A stretch of 64,000 nt of DNA. It comes from Coprinus comatus. Lineage: Eukaryota; Basidiomycota; Agaricomycetes; Agaricales; Agaricaceae. The stretch covers positions 248,001 to 312,000 of the forward strand of contig JAWPGT010000021.1 in NCBI GenBank assembly GCA_034638255.1, read 5' to 3'. The position numbers and the translations under genes are program-made. Of the stretch, positions 45,669 to 57,800 are shown one piece after another (the stretch's first letter is position 1; every line of letters begins with the position of its first letter). The notes under the pieces were generated by a model. The model saw nothing but the letters and a program-made list of their open reading frames with translations. It was not told the DNA's origin and did not search any database.

Positions 45669-46259
45669 TCACGTTCGACGTCGCCCTCCTCGTTTCCTTT
45701 CTACAGTACCTTTCCCAGTACCTTTCCTAGTCCGCGGACTTGCAATGTGTCGCAGTAAGAACTTCAACAAATTTCCTGCATTGGCGTTTTCCCTTGGAAA
45801 GATTTTTTCTTCCTCTTTCGTGTATGATGATAACTCCTCTTCAGTATCGAACTTTTGTACAGTTCCGCCCTCTCCAGCATCTACAAGGTCCACAAGATTG
45901 ACGTGTGTATTGGAAATCATCTACTCAAAACAGGATTTGAAAATTAGAAATATATGGAAAGTAAATATCATTGCACTCGCCTCTTTGCACTGTTTCACAG
46001 TTTTGGGCAAGTCGGACTCTGCGGTACCAACACGACGCAATAGTCCATGCCACGTGTCAAGACTACTCTCGCTCTTTCCATACGACTTATTGAACTGTTT
46101 CACAAGCGCCGTTTTATAACCGGCCAAAGCTTCCTTGTACTCCTTCGTATTGAACTTCCTCTCCCGACGAAGGCGTTTCCATTGCTGAGCGGCGGGCTCT
46201 TTTGGTCTGTATTGGAAAGGCGTGTATCGATTGAAAAATTCTTCCAAAGGGCCTGGCAT
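45669..46259 (-). CDS. Tandem family copy B, GC-AG intron
   Basis: ATG at 46259. Exon 1 (46259-45981) has the same 93-codon length as copy A: PLEEFFNRYTPFQYRPKEPA, QQWKRLRRERKF, AGYKTALVKQFNKSYG, LPKTVKQCKE. The intron (45980-45921, 60 nt) begins with GC instead of GT, at the same site as in the other copies; only this splice keeps both halves in frame. Exon 2 gives NTHVNLVDLVDAGEG, KFDTEEELSSYTKEEEKIFP and NANAGNLLKFLLRHIA. It ends with a basic tail (RTRKGTGKGTVERKRGGRRR). Function unknown. The basic tail suggests a nuclear or nucleic-acid-associated protein, by inference only. Confidence 0.72.
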
Positions 46260-46269
46260 TGTGTTTGGA

Positions 46270-47270
46270 ATGTGCGAATACGATAGAGTGATCTGTACAT
46301 AGTACCGGAAATTGAGTTGAGTAATGTGGTTTAGCGAGATTAGGGATGGTGTAATGGTTGCACTCACCCACCGCGAATCTCTCAGTAAATGGTGTGAACG
46401 CTACTGAAGGCACGTTTTTGCCAGGAGGCCAGACTATGGTATATAAGGACTTAGAAGTCACTCACACGTATAAGGATATATCTATACAACCTGAACTTCC
46501 GTACGTTCCCATGACTTACCACGATGCATACGGTAGAATAGCTTAGATAGGAAGCACCATACTATTTATTGTACACAATCGTGTTGTACAGTACGTATGT
46601 AGTACTGAAGTCCGAAAGTATCAGTAAATCTACAATTCACTTTAGACCTTTTCTAGTTTTGCCAAGCGAGCAAGCCAAAGAGTGGTATGCCGTCCTTGTA
46701 TTTTCTAGGACTTATGTACAACTTTATACCCTGCTACGTCACATTGTATTTAGCTATATACAACTTTTTCTGGTGTACATACATAACTTTTTGGAAAATG
46801 TACATATACTTTCCCGTCATTGGCGCTTCCTTTACTTTTAGCCCCATTTTAGCCATTTGTAGGCTTTTACAAGTACCAAGCAATAAATTCAGGTTTACTG
46901 CCAGTGACGACGATTCTGGGAAGTCTAGTACTTTACTTAGCTTTATGCTTCTATATACGGGCCTACGGCACGCAAAGTTAGAGGGTGATGGTATGTGTCT
47001 GGATTGCCTCTTGCACCCGATACAACCTTTACACGATCTACGAATAACTTAGTTGCCGCCACTAGAACGTTGACTTCAGAGGCTCAAGCTCAAACTTCAA
47101 GTCTTAGACTTAGCAAACGTGAAGTGATTTGTAGCAGAAGAAATGGAACGTAGATTGCATTCCAAGAAACAAAAGTGTCAAACAACATCAGTAAAAATGC
47201 ATATATCGGGACTTGTAATGAAGACCAGCGCTACTAGATTGCTGGAAGTCTGACCCTTTCCCTCGTAGGT
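46270..47270. other. AT-rich intergenic between copies B and C
   Basis: About 1 kb with no supported gene. A plus-strand frame at 46687-47052 is rich in Tyr/Phe/Ile as expected from AT-rich DNA read in frame; it has no recognisable domain. Confidence 0.5.
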
Positions 47271-47274
47271 AGCT

Positions 47275-47808
47275 TCAGCTAGCCGGACTGAGAATGTGAC
47301 GCAAAAGGAACTTCAGTAAATTTCCGGCGTACGCATGTTCCTTTGGGAAGAACTTCTGTGTCGCAATGGTATAATTGGCCAATGCCTTCTCCGAGTTAAA
47401 TAGCTTGACGCTACCCCGATAATTTCCTTCCCCTACGTCTACTAGGTCTACCAGGTTAACATATATTCCAGAGATATACTAATTCAGAATGAGCCGGGAA
47501 GCAGAAGTTGCAGAACTAAACCTTTGGACACCTACCTCTTTGCACTCTTGGACGGTGTCAGGTGGATTTTCGTTTCCAACACGAAGCAATAACCCGTGCC
47601 AAGCAGTTAGGTCATTATCATTTACTCCGTACGAAGTGTTAAATTGAGTGACGAGTGCCGTTTTGTATCCATTTAGTGCAACCTTGTACTGGTAATCTGG
47701 AAATTTTTTCGTGTGACACAATCGCTTCCATTGTTGGTTAGCTGGCTCCGTCGGATTGTATCGAAAGTGCGCGTAGCGTTTAAAGTATTGTTCAAGTGGG
47801 CCTGACAT
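47275..47808 (-). CDS. Tandem family copy C
   Basis: ATG at 47808. Exon 1 (47808-47536, 91 codons) encodes PLEQYFKRYAHFRYNPTEPA, QQWKRLCHTKKF, NGYKTALVTQFNTSYGVND, LTAWHGLLLRV, PPDTVQECKE. A GT-AG intron of 57 nt (47535-47479) follows. Exon 2 (47478-47275) has no Met and is easily missed: IYVNLVDLVDVGEGNYRG, VKLFNSEKALANYTIATQKF, AYAGNLLKFLLRHILSPAS, TGA. This copy lacks the long basic or RGG tail. Sequence is closest to copy A. Confidence 0.72.
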
Positions 47809-48162
47809 GTCTTCGATAGATACGATTTCAATGTGTCCTCTCTTAGCTCTAACATCGGGTTAGGTGAAAGTTAGCAATCGCTACTGAGTTTAGAAATGAC
47901 AAAAATTGACAACGGTCAAGGAACAAGTGGTTTAAGAAAGGATATAACTTGGAAACACTTACTGGGGTAGCGAGTCAACTAATGAAGGCGTGTTTTTCTT
48001 GTGAAGGAAAGTAACACTTTATATAGTTGCTATATGTTGACTCTCACGACAAACATGTTTGGGAAGGAATACTCCAAATCGAACGTCCTTCAAATACTGA
48101 CACATGAAAGCGTAGTCATTGAAAGAAAACCAGAAGTATATACACAAACTTAGTATACTACA

Positions 48163-48785
48163 TTAACGTCTTCCACGAGGCCTCTGTATTTGGCGAAGAA
48201 GAAATTTAAGTACCCCACCGGCTTTCGCTGCTTCTCTGGGAAATATCTTTTTGGTTCGTTTGGTATACTTGCTGAGATCCTTCTCAGAGCTGAAAAGCTC
48301 GACTTGCTTGTCTGGAATGCCTCTTGCATCTACCAAGTCGACCAGATTGACGTAAAGGCTTTTCACAATCTTCAGAAAAGGTTAAGTCAGGGTCTAGACC
48401 AGAACTAAAATAACTTGCCTTCTTACACGCAGATACAGTATCGGGAAGAGGGTCTACTCCCAGATGAGCCATCATGGCATGCCATCCATTTATGTCATTC
48501 ACGTTTGTTCCGTAGGAGGTATTGAACTGGTAAATCAAAGCATTTCGGTAACCTGTCCAAGCTTCTCTCTGTGCTGGACTATCCCTACTCCATCCTTTGA
48601 AATCACAAAGGCGACGAAACTCATCTGTTGCGGAAGAGTTTATATTGTGAATGAATCCTTCGAATTGGTTAAAAAATTCCCTGAGGGGTTCATGCTAACG
48701 AATTTGATACATCACGATTTCAAACATCAAGCAGAAAGTAAAGTTTTGAACTTACTATATCTGTTGCATCTGTATGCACGGACAT
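48163..48785 (-). CDS. Tandem family copy D, GC-AG intron
   Basis: Three exons. Exon 1 (48785-48756) is only ten codons (MSVHTDATDI). Exon 2 (48694-48419) encodes EPLREFFNQFEGFIHNINSS, EFRRLCDFKGWSRD, YRNALIYQFNTSYGTN, PLPDTVSACKK. The family intron (48418-48370, 49 nt) begins GCAAGT, the consensus form of a GC donor. Exon 3 (48369-48163) encodes LYVNLVDLVDARGI, VELFSSEKDLSKYTKRTKKI, AKAGGVLKFLLRQIQRPRGR. All junctions are phase 0. It shares the extra 5' exon with copy E, so D and E form a sub-branch. Confidence 0.72.
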
Positions 48786-49027
48786 TGCAAGGCTGTAGTG
48801 AGTGATCGACTGCCACGAATAATCTCGTGCCGACCAGGTTCCTCGGGTTCTTATATTCTCAGCCTCGTGCGGCGTGGCAGATAAGGCGTACAAAAACGTC
48901 TGATCATTACCTACAACTTACACTTAACATGCGGCAATGGTACTCCACACACTGAAAGATTTTGATGTAATGATGAAGCACGTAGGAAGTCACTAACAAA
49001 TTAATAACTGCTAAGAGTCCTCGTTTG

Positions 49028-49763
49028 TTAAGTATGGCGCGGGAAGTTCCGTCTTGTAGTGGGTTCTTTCACTTGACGAAGAAGGTACTTAAGTATTCCT
49101 TTCTCCTTGGCAACGGCCTTGGGGAAATACTTTTTGTACTGCCTAGTATATGCACCTAACGCGTCCTCGTTACTAAACTTGGGAATCCAAATCTTTCGAG
49201 AGCGAGTAGGATCTTGATTTCTTGCATCGATCAAATCAACGAGGTTGACGAAACGATATCGAACAATCTGAGAACGATTGATGAAGAGGTGTTAGCAGCT
49301 ATAGCATAATGATCGAAGATAGAGCAATCTCCATAGTTTGTAAGTAAGGTCCATACCTTCTTACACCCTGCAATGGTATGTGGCATGTTTTCAGGTTTAA
49401 TTCCAAATCGAGCAAGTAAAAAGTGCCAACTGTCCAGATTAGTAGCATCCGAACCATATGACACTTTAAACTGGTTCACTAGAGCTTCGCCATAGCTAGT
49501 TACCGCCTCTTTGCGATTATCACAATCTGTTTCAACCCAGCCTTGTGACATGCATAGACGAGAAAACTCTCGCGTAGCTGAAGCATCTGGATTATAAATG
49601 AATCCTTGGTGACGATAGCGGTCAAAGAATGCTGCAAGAGGCTCTAGAGGCCGGGCCTGTGACTGAGATTAGAGGTCCGAGTTTTAGCACGTATGCGAAC
49701 TTAGTTACTAACTGAGACCGAGTTTTCAAGGTCTGTATCGTGGTTTTTTGAGGTACTAGCCAT
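49028..49763 (-). CDS. Tandem family copy E
   Basis: Three exons, 49763-49713, 49662-49357 and 49267-49028, all phase 0 with GT-AG introns. Exon 1 encodes MASTSKNHDTDLENSVS. Exon 2 encodes ARPLEPLAAFFDRY, GFIYNPDASATREFSRLCMS, YGEALVNQFKVSYGSD, DSWHFLLARFGI, MPHTIAGCKK. Exon 3 encodes VNLVDLIDARNQDPTRSRKI, DALGAYTRQYKKYFPK, KGILKYLLRQVKEPTTRR. It is the most diverged copy and the first of the array in transcription order. The DJ-1 copy 2 gene ends 201 bp upstream on the same strand. Confidence 0.72.
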
Positions 49764-49964
49764 GGTGAGCCTAGAGGATAGTTCGAAACATTGAACGTTG
49801 GATAGCAGTAGAACTCATTGCGAACACGTGTTTGGGAACGTTTGGAACCTTCTCCAGCTATTATTAGCACAACCTCGGTGGGTGTTTGGAGTACTAATAA
49901 CCTACTAATAACTAATACTCAATACATACTAAGCTCCTACACTCATTGTAGTTATTTGGAAACT

Positions 49965-50657
49965 TCAATCCAACTTGACACCATCAAGAATCCTTGCCCA
50001 TTCATCAGGTTGATCAGGTCTAGGCGTATACTCCGCCAAAGCCTTTGCAAGTTCCACAATCTCCGGATCAAAATGAACCCTAGCAAACTCCGCAATAAGA
50101 TCAATACCAGCAGTAATACCAGCCCCACTCCAAATTTTCCCATCAATAATCCAACGACGATCCCCAACCCATTTGATTTTACGATTCAATAAACCGCCTT
50201 CAGCGTACATCTTAAGCACTACCTTGTTGGAACAAACTTGAAGTCCATCAAGTATTCCTGTGGATGCTATTATCATTGAACCAGTACAAACGGTCAAGAT
50301 GGCTTTGAATTGAGTTTCGAGTCGAGTTTTTAAGAATTCGGTACATCCTTCAGGAAGTGGGCTGGCAGGATCTGAACCTGGGATTATGATATAATCCAAA
50401 TGAGGAGCGGATTCGTATGTACAACTTGGAGTAAAGGGTGGTCCAGTGGAAGCTTGGATGGGAGTGAAATCGTGGGAAATGTAATGCCACTTGATGCTTG
50501 GAGCTTTGTCGACTGTGGATTTGGGGATATTTGGGAATAAACTTAACATTTCATAAGAATGAGAAGCTAAGAAGTCCATTGGTCCTACGGCATCCAAAAG
50601 TTGGAAGTCGCGGGTTAGGAGGATACCGATGTTGAGAGTTCCACCGATTATGGACAT
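49965..50657 (-). CDS. DJ-1/PfpI family protein, copy 2
   Basis: Single exon, 230 residues from the ATG at 50657. The elements are LNIGILLTRDFQLLDAVGPM with the family's N-terminal Asp region, HLDYIIIPGSDPASPLPEG, the nucleophile elbow ILTVCTGS with the predicted catalytic Cys, and GITAGIDLIAEFARVHFDPE. Clearly paralogous to 31981-32667; this copy keeps the more canonical GPMDFL segment where copy 1 has ITVDFL. The fold and Cys elbow match isonitrile hydratase-like DJ-1 proteins, but activity is inferred. Confidence 0.87.
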   Translation of the reverse strand: MSIIGGTLNIGILLTRDFQLLDAVGPMDFLASHSYEMLSLFPNIPKSTVDKAPSIKWHYISHDFTPIQASTGPPFTPSCTYESAPHLDYIIIPGSDPASPLPEGCTEFLKTRLETQFKAILTVCTGSMIIASTGILDGLQVCSNKVVLKMYAEGGLLNRKIKWVGDRRWIIDGKIWSGAGITAGIDLIAEFARVHFDPEIVELAKALAEYTPRPDQPDEWARILDGVKLD

Positions 50658-50659
50658 TA

Positions 50660-51680
50660 TGAAGTTTCTGATTTGTGGTTGCTGGATAGATGAGGGAGAT
50701 ATGAGTACTTTATTCTATGTGTCAAAGTAGGCTTGGTTTTACTTACTTGACGTTGGGAAGATTCAAATTTCTTTGATGACTCCTAACGACCTTCGAGCAC
50801 GTCCTTCATATACATTTCCGACCTTACGACGGAAACAAAAAAGCGACTGCGGTCGGTTAGTAATAATGAGAATTTTACGGGATGTTAGTGAGAAAATTGA
50901 TACCATATACTGCGGGAAGGACTGCGGATTAGTCGTTTCGATCTTTTAGGAAAGAAGCGGGTTGGCCTCATTGAGAAATTACAACCAATCGGAACTTCCT
51001 TCTCTAGAAGTTCTTTTTCGCGTGGAGATTGAATGTAAAGGAGGTAGTTTAAACCAAGTTTTGTTAACATTAGCCATGGTAGACTGGGCCACCTCGTGTG
51101 ATCGAAATTTTCAAGGAGTTAGTATCGAATCCGAGCCGTATTCTCCGATATCCCGGAACTTGAAGATCGAAAGTTATATTTTCTGCGTAATACATAGTTA
51201 CATTGCGTATATTTTAGTGTTTTATGAGACTCCAGAAATCAGTTATCCAATTGCAGACCCGGAAATTCTTAGTAACTTTGACATTCCAATTTAGAATGTC
51301 CCCTAATTTTTAGAAAGTTATTTTTAACTCCAGTCTTCTATGTAGGCTTATGTAGGTGGCATGATCAAACTTGACAAGCTTGATCAAACGCCAAGAAGTT
51401 AAATATATCTTCGGTCCCGGTCGGTTTGACTCTTGAATTCCATACCAATTGGATGACTCGCCTTTGAAACTAAAGGATATACATATATCAGGTGAGTAGG
51501 TATACGTAGTGGGGATAACTCTAAAACTAAATCATCACTTTCCAGTGTGCACTGTCACTTGTGCGCAGTTTCTTATCTCGACTTCTGACCCGACTTCTGA
51601 CCTCAAGGGCAACTTCTTTTTTTGCGCAGCCGCCACCCTCGGCCTCAATCAATAACAAAAAATTATATCTATTATCAACC
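50660..51680. other. Intergenic between divergent DJ-1 copy 2 and ABCF genes
   Basis: About 1 kb; contains both promoters. A plus-strand frame at 50962-51294 lacks an ATG at its start and shows no domain. Confidence 0.5.
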
Positions 51681-51687
51681 TAAACCA

Positions 51688-54588
51688 ATGACGGACGCTT
51701 TGGATATCAAAAACTTGAAACTCACTACTGATACGGCGGGATCCGGTTCTAAAGTATGTAAACGTAATACTCTCCCAACACTCGTTTCTTCCCATCCATG
51801 ACATCCTATTTTTTGAACCTATCCTTATACTCTTTTTATTTTTATTTTTATTTTTACTACGATCTCATGTAGACAACTCAGGCCACCAAAATTAAGGATC
51901 TTAAATCCAAAAAACCAAACATACTAGAAACACAGAATCCTTCCCAATCAGAGATACTATCAGGATCAATTCCGAATCTCGCCGCTCAAATCGATAATGA
52001 CGAACTGGAACATCAAGAAGATGAAGTTGAAATTATAGCTTTTTCTCAACAAAGTCGATTTCATAGAGAAACTTTCGATGCTAATAGTATAGATATTGAT
52101 ATTAAAGGTGTTAATATCACTGTTTCTAGTGGGAACGGGGGTGGAGGTGGAGGTGGAGGTGGAAGTGGAAGTGGAAAAAATAGGGGTAAGGCTAAGGGTA
52201 AGAATAACTTGAAGAGTAAGGATAAAGATATATTGGTGGATGCTCATTTACGTTTAAAAATGGGTGTTAAATATGGAATGGTTGGACAAAATGGTGTTGG
52301 AAAATCAGGTATGTTACCAATGCGTAATATAACAATTACGCGCCAATTTACACTGCTAAAAATGAAGTACTAACGTTCAAATTTTTTTATTTTGTTTATA
52401 GTTTTGATGCATGTGTTAGGAAATAATATTCTTGTTGGACTTCCTCAAAATGTAAAGTTTTTACATATTGCTCAGTTGGAAGAGATTTTGGAAGATGGGG
52501 AACGAAGATCAATTTTGGATGAAGTTTTGAATTGTGATGGAGAGAGGAATAGGATAATTAAAGAAGCTAGAGGTGAATAGTCGTTTCCTTGAATAATCTG
52601 CTTCAATCTAACTCACACCTTTCCTTTTCCTTTCCTTTCTTTTCTTGTTGTGTAGCGTTACAAGGTATAGGTGTTTCAGGAAAAGACTCGGGAGGATTAG
52701 AAGATCCCGAAATGATGAATTCTATAATTCATGATATCCTTCTCTCTAGAGCTAAATCTCAACTCGAAAAAGCACAAAAAATAGCAACTAAAAGATCTGG
52801 TCAAAGAGGTCACATCGCACGTCAAGACCTAATTAAAGCAGAATCTTCCTTCTTAAATCTCCAATCCAAATCCAAATCCGAATCGCCGTACGAATATATA
52901 ACAACAGAAATGACAAACGAAATCATGAATGAAGTATTTAGTGCGTATGAGATGATAGATGAAGAAGGTGATATTGTTAGAGCTAAAAAGATTTTAATGG
53001 GGTTGGGGTTTAAAGAAGATGAATTGGAGAAGGAGGGGAAGGAATTTAAAGGCCTAGGATTGGGAATGTTGAGTGGTGGTTGGAGAATGAGAGTTATGCT
53101 TGGGAAAGCTTTGTTTTTGGCTCCTGATGTTTTGTTGTTGGATGAACCTAGTAAGTGTTTATAATTTATTATACCACTCCAGAACCGGTATGTTAACACC
53201 CCTTTTTTGTTAGCGAATCATTTGGATTTACCTGCGATATTGTGGTTACAGGATTATTTGATTAATGGACCAGGGATGCAAGATAAAACTGTGGTTATTG
53301 TTTCGCATGATAGGAATTTTTTAGATAGTGTTACGGATGAAACGATTGTTTTTAAAGATAAGCAATTGAAGTATCATAATGGGAATTATGATGATTGGGA
53401 AAGGAATACGGAGGAACAGAGACGTAGGAAGACGAGATTGAAAGAGGTATAATTTTTTGTTGTTGCACTATTTGAGAGTTTTTATTGATATCTTTTTTTT
53501 TGAAAGCTTGAAATGAAAAAGAGAAAGGATATTAAGAATAGTATCCAGAAGAACGTTCAACAAGCTAAATCGACGGGAGATGATAAGAGGTTGGGTATGG
53601 TAGCCTCTCGTAAAAAGGTGAGTACTTGGAACTCCAACGTGTCTCATTGATGAACTTTTTCGTCTTTTTGAAGAAACTCGAACGAATGGGAATGGAAAAA
53701 TTAGAAGACGGAAAACGTTACAAAAAAAGTTATCACGGATTCCATGATGAAATCATTATTGAACAAGGATTCAAAACCATCCCAATTCAATTACCTCCAC
53801 CTGAACCATTTAATTTTCCCGGAGCTTCTTTTTTACAATTATCGGAGGTATCCTTCCGTTATTCAAATCGAAGTCGAACTCCGAATATGAAGTCGTCTAT
53901 TCCGAGTCCGATGATCATTAATAAAGTTTCCCTTGATATAGGACCCCATGCACGTATTGGATTACTCGGACCAAACGGTTGTGGTAAATCTACAATTATG
54001 AATCTACTCGCAGGACAACTCAAACCAACGCTTGGAGAACTCAAAAAACATCATCGATTACGAATTGGTTATTTCTCTCAACACACAGTTGATCAATTGG
54101 AATTATCACTTACGCCTTTGGAACAATTAATTCAAGCATATCCTGATGTGATGATTACCGAGAATGAGGCTAGATCTCATTTCGGTTCTTGTGGTATTAG
54201 TGGCGATCCTGTTACAAGGCCCATTCGTACATTAAGTGGAGGACAAAGAAATCGAGTGGCTATGGGGTTAATTACGTTTCATAGACCGCATGTTCTTCTT
54301 CTTGATGAAATCACAAATCATCTGGATATGGGAACTGTCGAGTCGTTGGTAGAAGCTTTGTGTGGTTTTGATGGAGCACTGGTTGTAGTGAGTCACGATG
54401 TGTGGTTCCTCAAACAAGTAATTGAAGGAGAGGATAATGATGAGGATAATGACGGAAGCAGTGATGACAGTAGGGAATATAAAGGGGTGTTGTATACGGT
54501 TACGAAAAGCGGTGAACTAAGAGAATGGGATAAGGGATTAGATGCCTATGTAGAAAAGGTGCAGCGGATGACCCGTAAGGGGCTATAA
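51688..54588 (+). CDS. ABCF-type ATPase (GCN20/ABCF3-like), two nucleotide-binding domains
   Basis: Soluble ABC protein without membrane domains, of the class acting on ribosomes in translation control. The ATG at 51688 opens a long charged N-terminus that includes a glycine run at about 52135-52175. NBD1: Walker A GMVGQNGVGKS (split by an intron after GKS), signature LSGGWRMRV, Walker B VLLLDEPS joined across an intron to NHLD, then VVIVSHDRNFL. A linker follows with LERMGMEKLEDGKRYKK. NBD2: LLGPNGCGKSTIMNLLAGQL, LSGGQRNRVAMGL, Walker B VLLLDEITNHLD, and VVVSHDVWFL. The 'DEIT' of NBD2 is 'DEPT' in most family members. A Glu/Asp insertion follows NBD2. Stop TAA at 54586-54588. About eight exons. 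Confidence 0.9.
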
Positions 54589-54800
54589 CTCGGCTCCTAC
54601 AGTAGTATTTGTACCATATATAGATGCATTGTCTATTTTGCAGTTGTGTGGCAATGTGGCAGTGTGGCTACATGAGAGAACAAAAGGCTGTTGAAAGGGT
54701 CTGTGCGTGAGAAGAAAGCGCGTGACAATATATGACAAAGGCAGTAAACAGCCCTAATCCCAAAATTCAGCGCACTGACCACCGCGGCTACAACCAAACA

Positions 54801-57800
54801 ATGAGCTCATCGCGGTCGACAACGACTGCAATCGAATCTGAAGCGACAAGCATTGCAACAGCTTACAAAGGCAAGGTTAGCCATCGTTCCTGGCCGCAGC
54901 TACCAGAGGAACTTGTTCGGTGAGCGCAGCACTGGCTCTACAGCTTATCCTCCGCTGGATGTGCGCCACACGCGTTGTAGACCAGCAACTGACAGGAACT
55001 GACAGACATATTGCTACGTTCTACCTATGGGACCGAGGTGCGACTGTGTATGTGCCTACGACTTGGGATCTGCGAGAACATTGGCACCAGAGGATGGTCT
55101 ACACCTCGATACGCGACGCCTATGACCTTGAAAGAAACCTGATGCAAATCTGCCCGCAATGGGGCCAGGCCTGTAAGTGATCCATCTCAGCCAAGCCTTG
55201 CATCATTATGACGTCAAATATAGTGCAATCCCATTTCTTTTGGCAGCGTGCCGTCGAGCTCATCGATCCCCTCAACACTCTCGCACACTTTGCAGACGTC
55301 CAGCCCACCAACAACAACTCATCAACACCCACCCAACCCATACGTCTGTCCCCCTACCACCATTACCGCAGTATACTCAACTGCAGTTGTGTAATCTGTC
55401 GGATAAACACTCCCATCGTCAACCAAGGTCTAGCAAATGCCAAGCGTACCGTCAACTCTCTCTTCATAAATCCTATTGCTGTCTGTGCTATTCATGATCC
55501 TAATCCTGATAATCTTGCTCCCTTCTGTGGTCTCTGTCTCCGTGAAGGTCTCCACTCCGAAAACACAACAGGGAATGCCTACACAGTCGGTGTACAGGCT
55601 GCCGTCCTCCAAAATGAAGATGAAAATACTTGGCCGGGGATACAAGCTACCTGCCGTAACTGTCGCCAAGAATGGTTGTGGAGGAAAGCCAGTCAAACCC
55701 TACGAACCCGAGAAGCAGTGATCGGAATACGGGGCATTCCGCTCGATTGGGAAACTAAACAGACCGTTGAAGGTTTTGTTGAATTGGCCGAAGGAACGCT
55801 AGACGACGTCATGACTTTGGCTTTGGAGAAATGGTGGCTACGTAAATTCACACGTCTTTGTGACATGATGAAGGAAGCTGTAGCTGCTCGTAAATTTGAC
55901 AGTTCTCCAGAACGATTACGTAGCGATCTGGACTATGACCAATATGAGGAAGAGGAAGAAGATGAAGAAGACGATCCAGATTTGTTACAATTTGACGAGT
56001 CTACAGTCAAACATCTTGTTCTCGGAGATTGGGCCAGGGCACGAATTCTTGACGGGCTTTGGAATAGCCCTTATGACATCAAGTGTAGGAATTTGGTTCC
56101 AGGTCAGCAACATGTTGTTAGAGCACTTCATCCTTGTCCTTGGACCGAAGAAGCTGGTAACCTGGGTCAACACCCTACCCGTCCTATTGTCGAATCCGAA
56201 ATGCCCCCTACAGCTGCACTTTGTGATCACGCAACCTCATCATATGTTCATCAGATGCATACTATCCTTACTCCTGCTATGAAAAATATCGTTCGTAAAG
56301 TCATCATTGAATGTGCGCTTTCCGATGAACCAGAAGATCCTACAATTAAAGTAGCTCGCATGACGCTAGAGGAAGTTGCTAGGATTCTGAGAGAAGAGGA
56401 AGGTGTTTGGTATGAAGGATATGATTGGGTCGAACGAAGAAGAAATGATGAAGAAACTCGAAGATCAAAAAGTGAAAATATCAGGGTAGCAGGAAGATTA
56501 GAAGAAGATGCAACTAGTATCACTTCTGGTAGTGGAAGTTGTGAAGAGAGTATACGTTCAGGTTCAGGTTCAGTTACTACAAGTCCGGTATTATCAACAT
56601 CGACATTACAAACTACACCTTCACCACCACCTCTTAGTGATGAAGGAATAGGAGGAGGAGAAAATAAGAAGAAAGAACCTACTTCATCGTCTGAAGAAAG
56701 TGATTCAAGTTTGGTTTCTCCAGTTCCGGCATCAGTTAGTTTGGTGGTGGCGAATAGAGTCGCTATTCCTGTTGCTCCTGTTCTTAATCCTCCTAGGATT
56801 CTAAGACCTATTCCTCATATCCCGGTTACTTTGGCTCATTTACCGAAATTGAGTTTGGAAACGTTTCAACACGTGAGTGTTTATTACTATCATTTTTAAT
56901 CATTTTTAATTTTAATTTCTGACTTTATTTTTATTTAAAAATAGGTATGGAGAGATGCTTGTCGACCTTTATATCATTGTCGATGTACGATATGTGAACG
57001 TGCTATGACAGCTGAAAATGATGCGAAATTGAGAGCTCAAGGGATTAATCCCGATGATGTTAGGGATTTGCCACCACATCAAGAACAACAACGACAAGAA
57101 AGAACATTATCACCTGTACCAACTACTACTGTTACAGAGGAAGAGGAGGAAGAGGAGGAGGGGCGTGAACGTGGTCATGGTCGAATTGAGTTGGAGGAAA
57201 TATCGGAATTGGAGGATGTTGTTAGTGATGTTGGAGTTGAGGTTAATGAAGAAGAGGAGGAAGATGATGAAGATGAAGGCGAAGATGAAGATGAGGATGA
57301 TGATAATGAAGAAGATCAGGAAGAAGATCAAGAGGAAGAGGTTGAAGAGGTTGATGATGTCGAAGCTGTAAGTGAACGTGAGCGCGACAGTCCAAGCGAA
57401 ACTGAAAGTGCAAGTCGGAGTGACGTATTGTTACGATCATCTAGAAAGAGGTCTTGTGATGATTTAGAAGAATGTGAAGAAAGAACGAGAGAAGATTCAC
57501 CTCCTAAAAAAGTTCGGAAAGAAATGGTTGAGCTTACAATGACAAACGCGATACCAGCGAATAATCGTGGTAGAAAGAGGAGTTGTAGTGAGTCTGAAGA
57601 CGAAGATATTGAAGATCGTAGAGATCGGGAACGTGAAGAATCACATCCCAAAAAAGCAAGGACAGAAGAATATCAACATGAAGCACAATTACAATTACAA
57701 TTACGACCACGACCACAGTCACAACCACAGAGGATCCAAAGAAAGAGGAGTAGTGAAGAATTGGATGATCTTGAGGTTGTTGAAATTAACAAGAAGATGA

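Noticed and set aside
46687..47052. 121-residue plus-strand frame between tandem copies B and C
   Set aside because: Tyr/Phe/Ile-rich as expected from AT-rich DNA; no domain and no transcript signals.
57054..57371. Lys/Arg/Met-rich frame inside the acidic gene
   Set aside because: Shadow of the Glu/Asp-codon repeats in the real frame.
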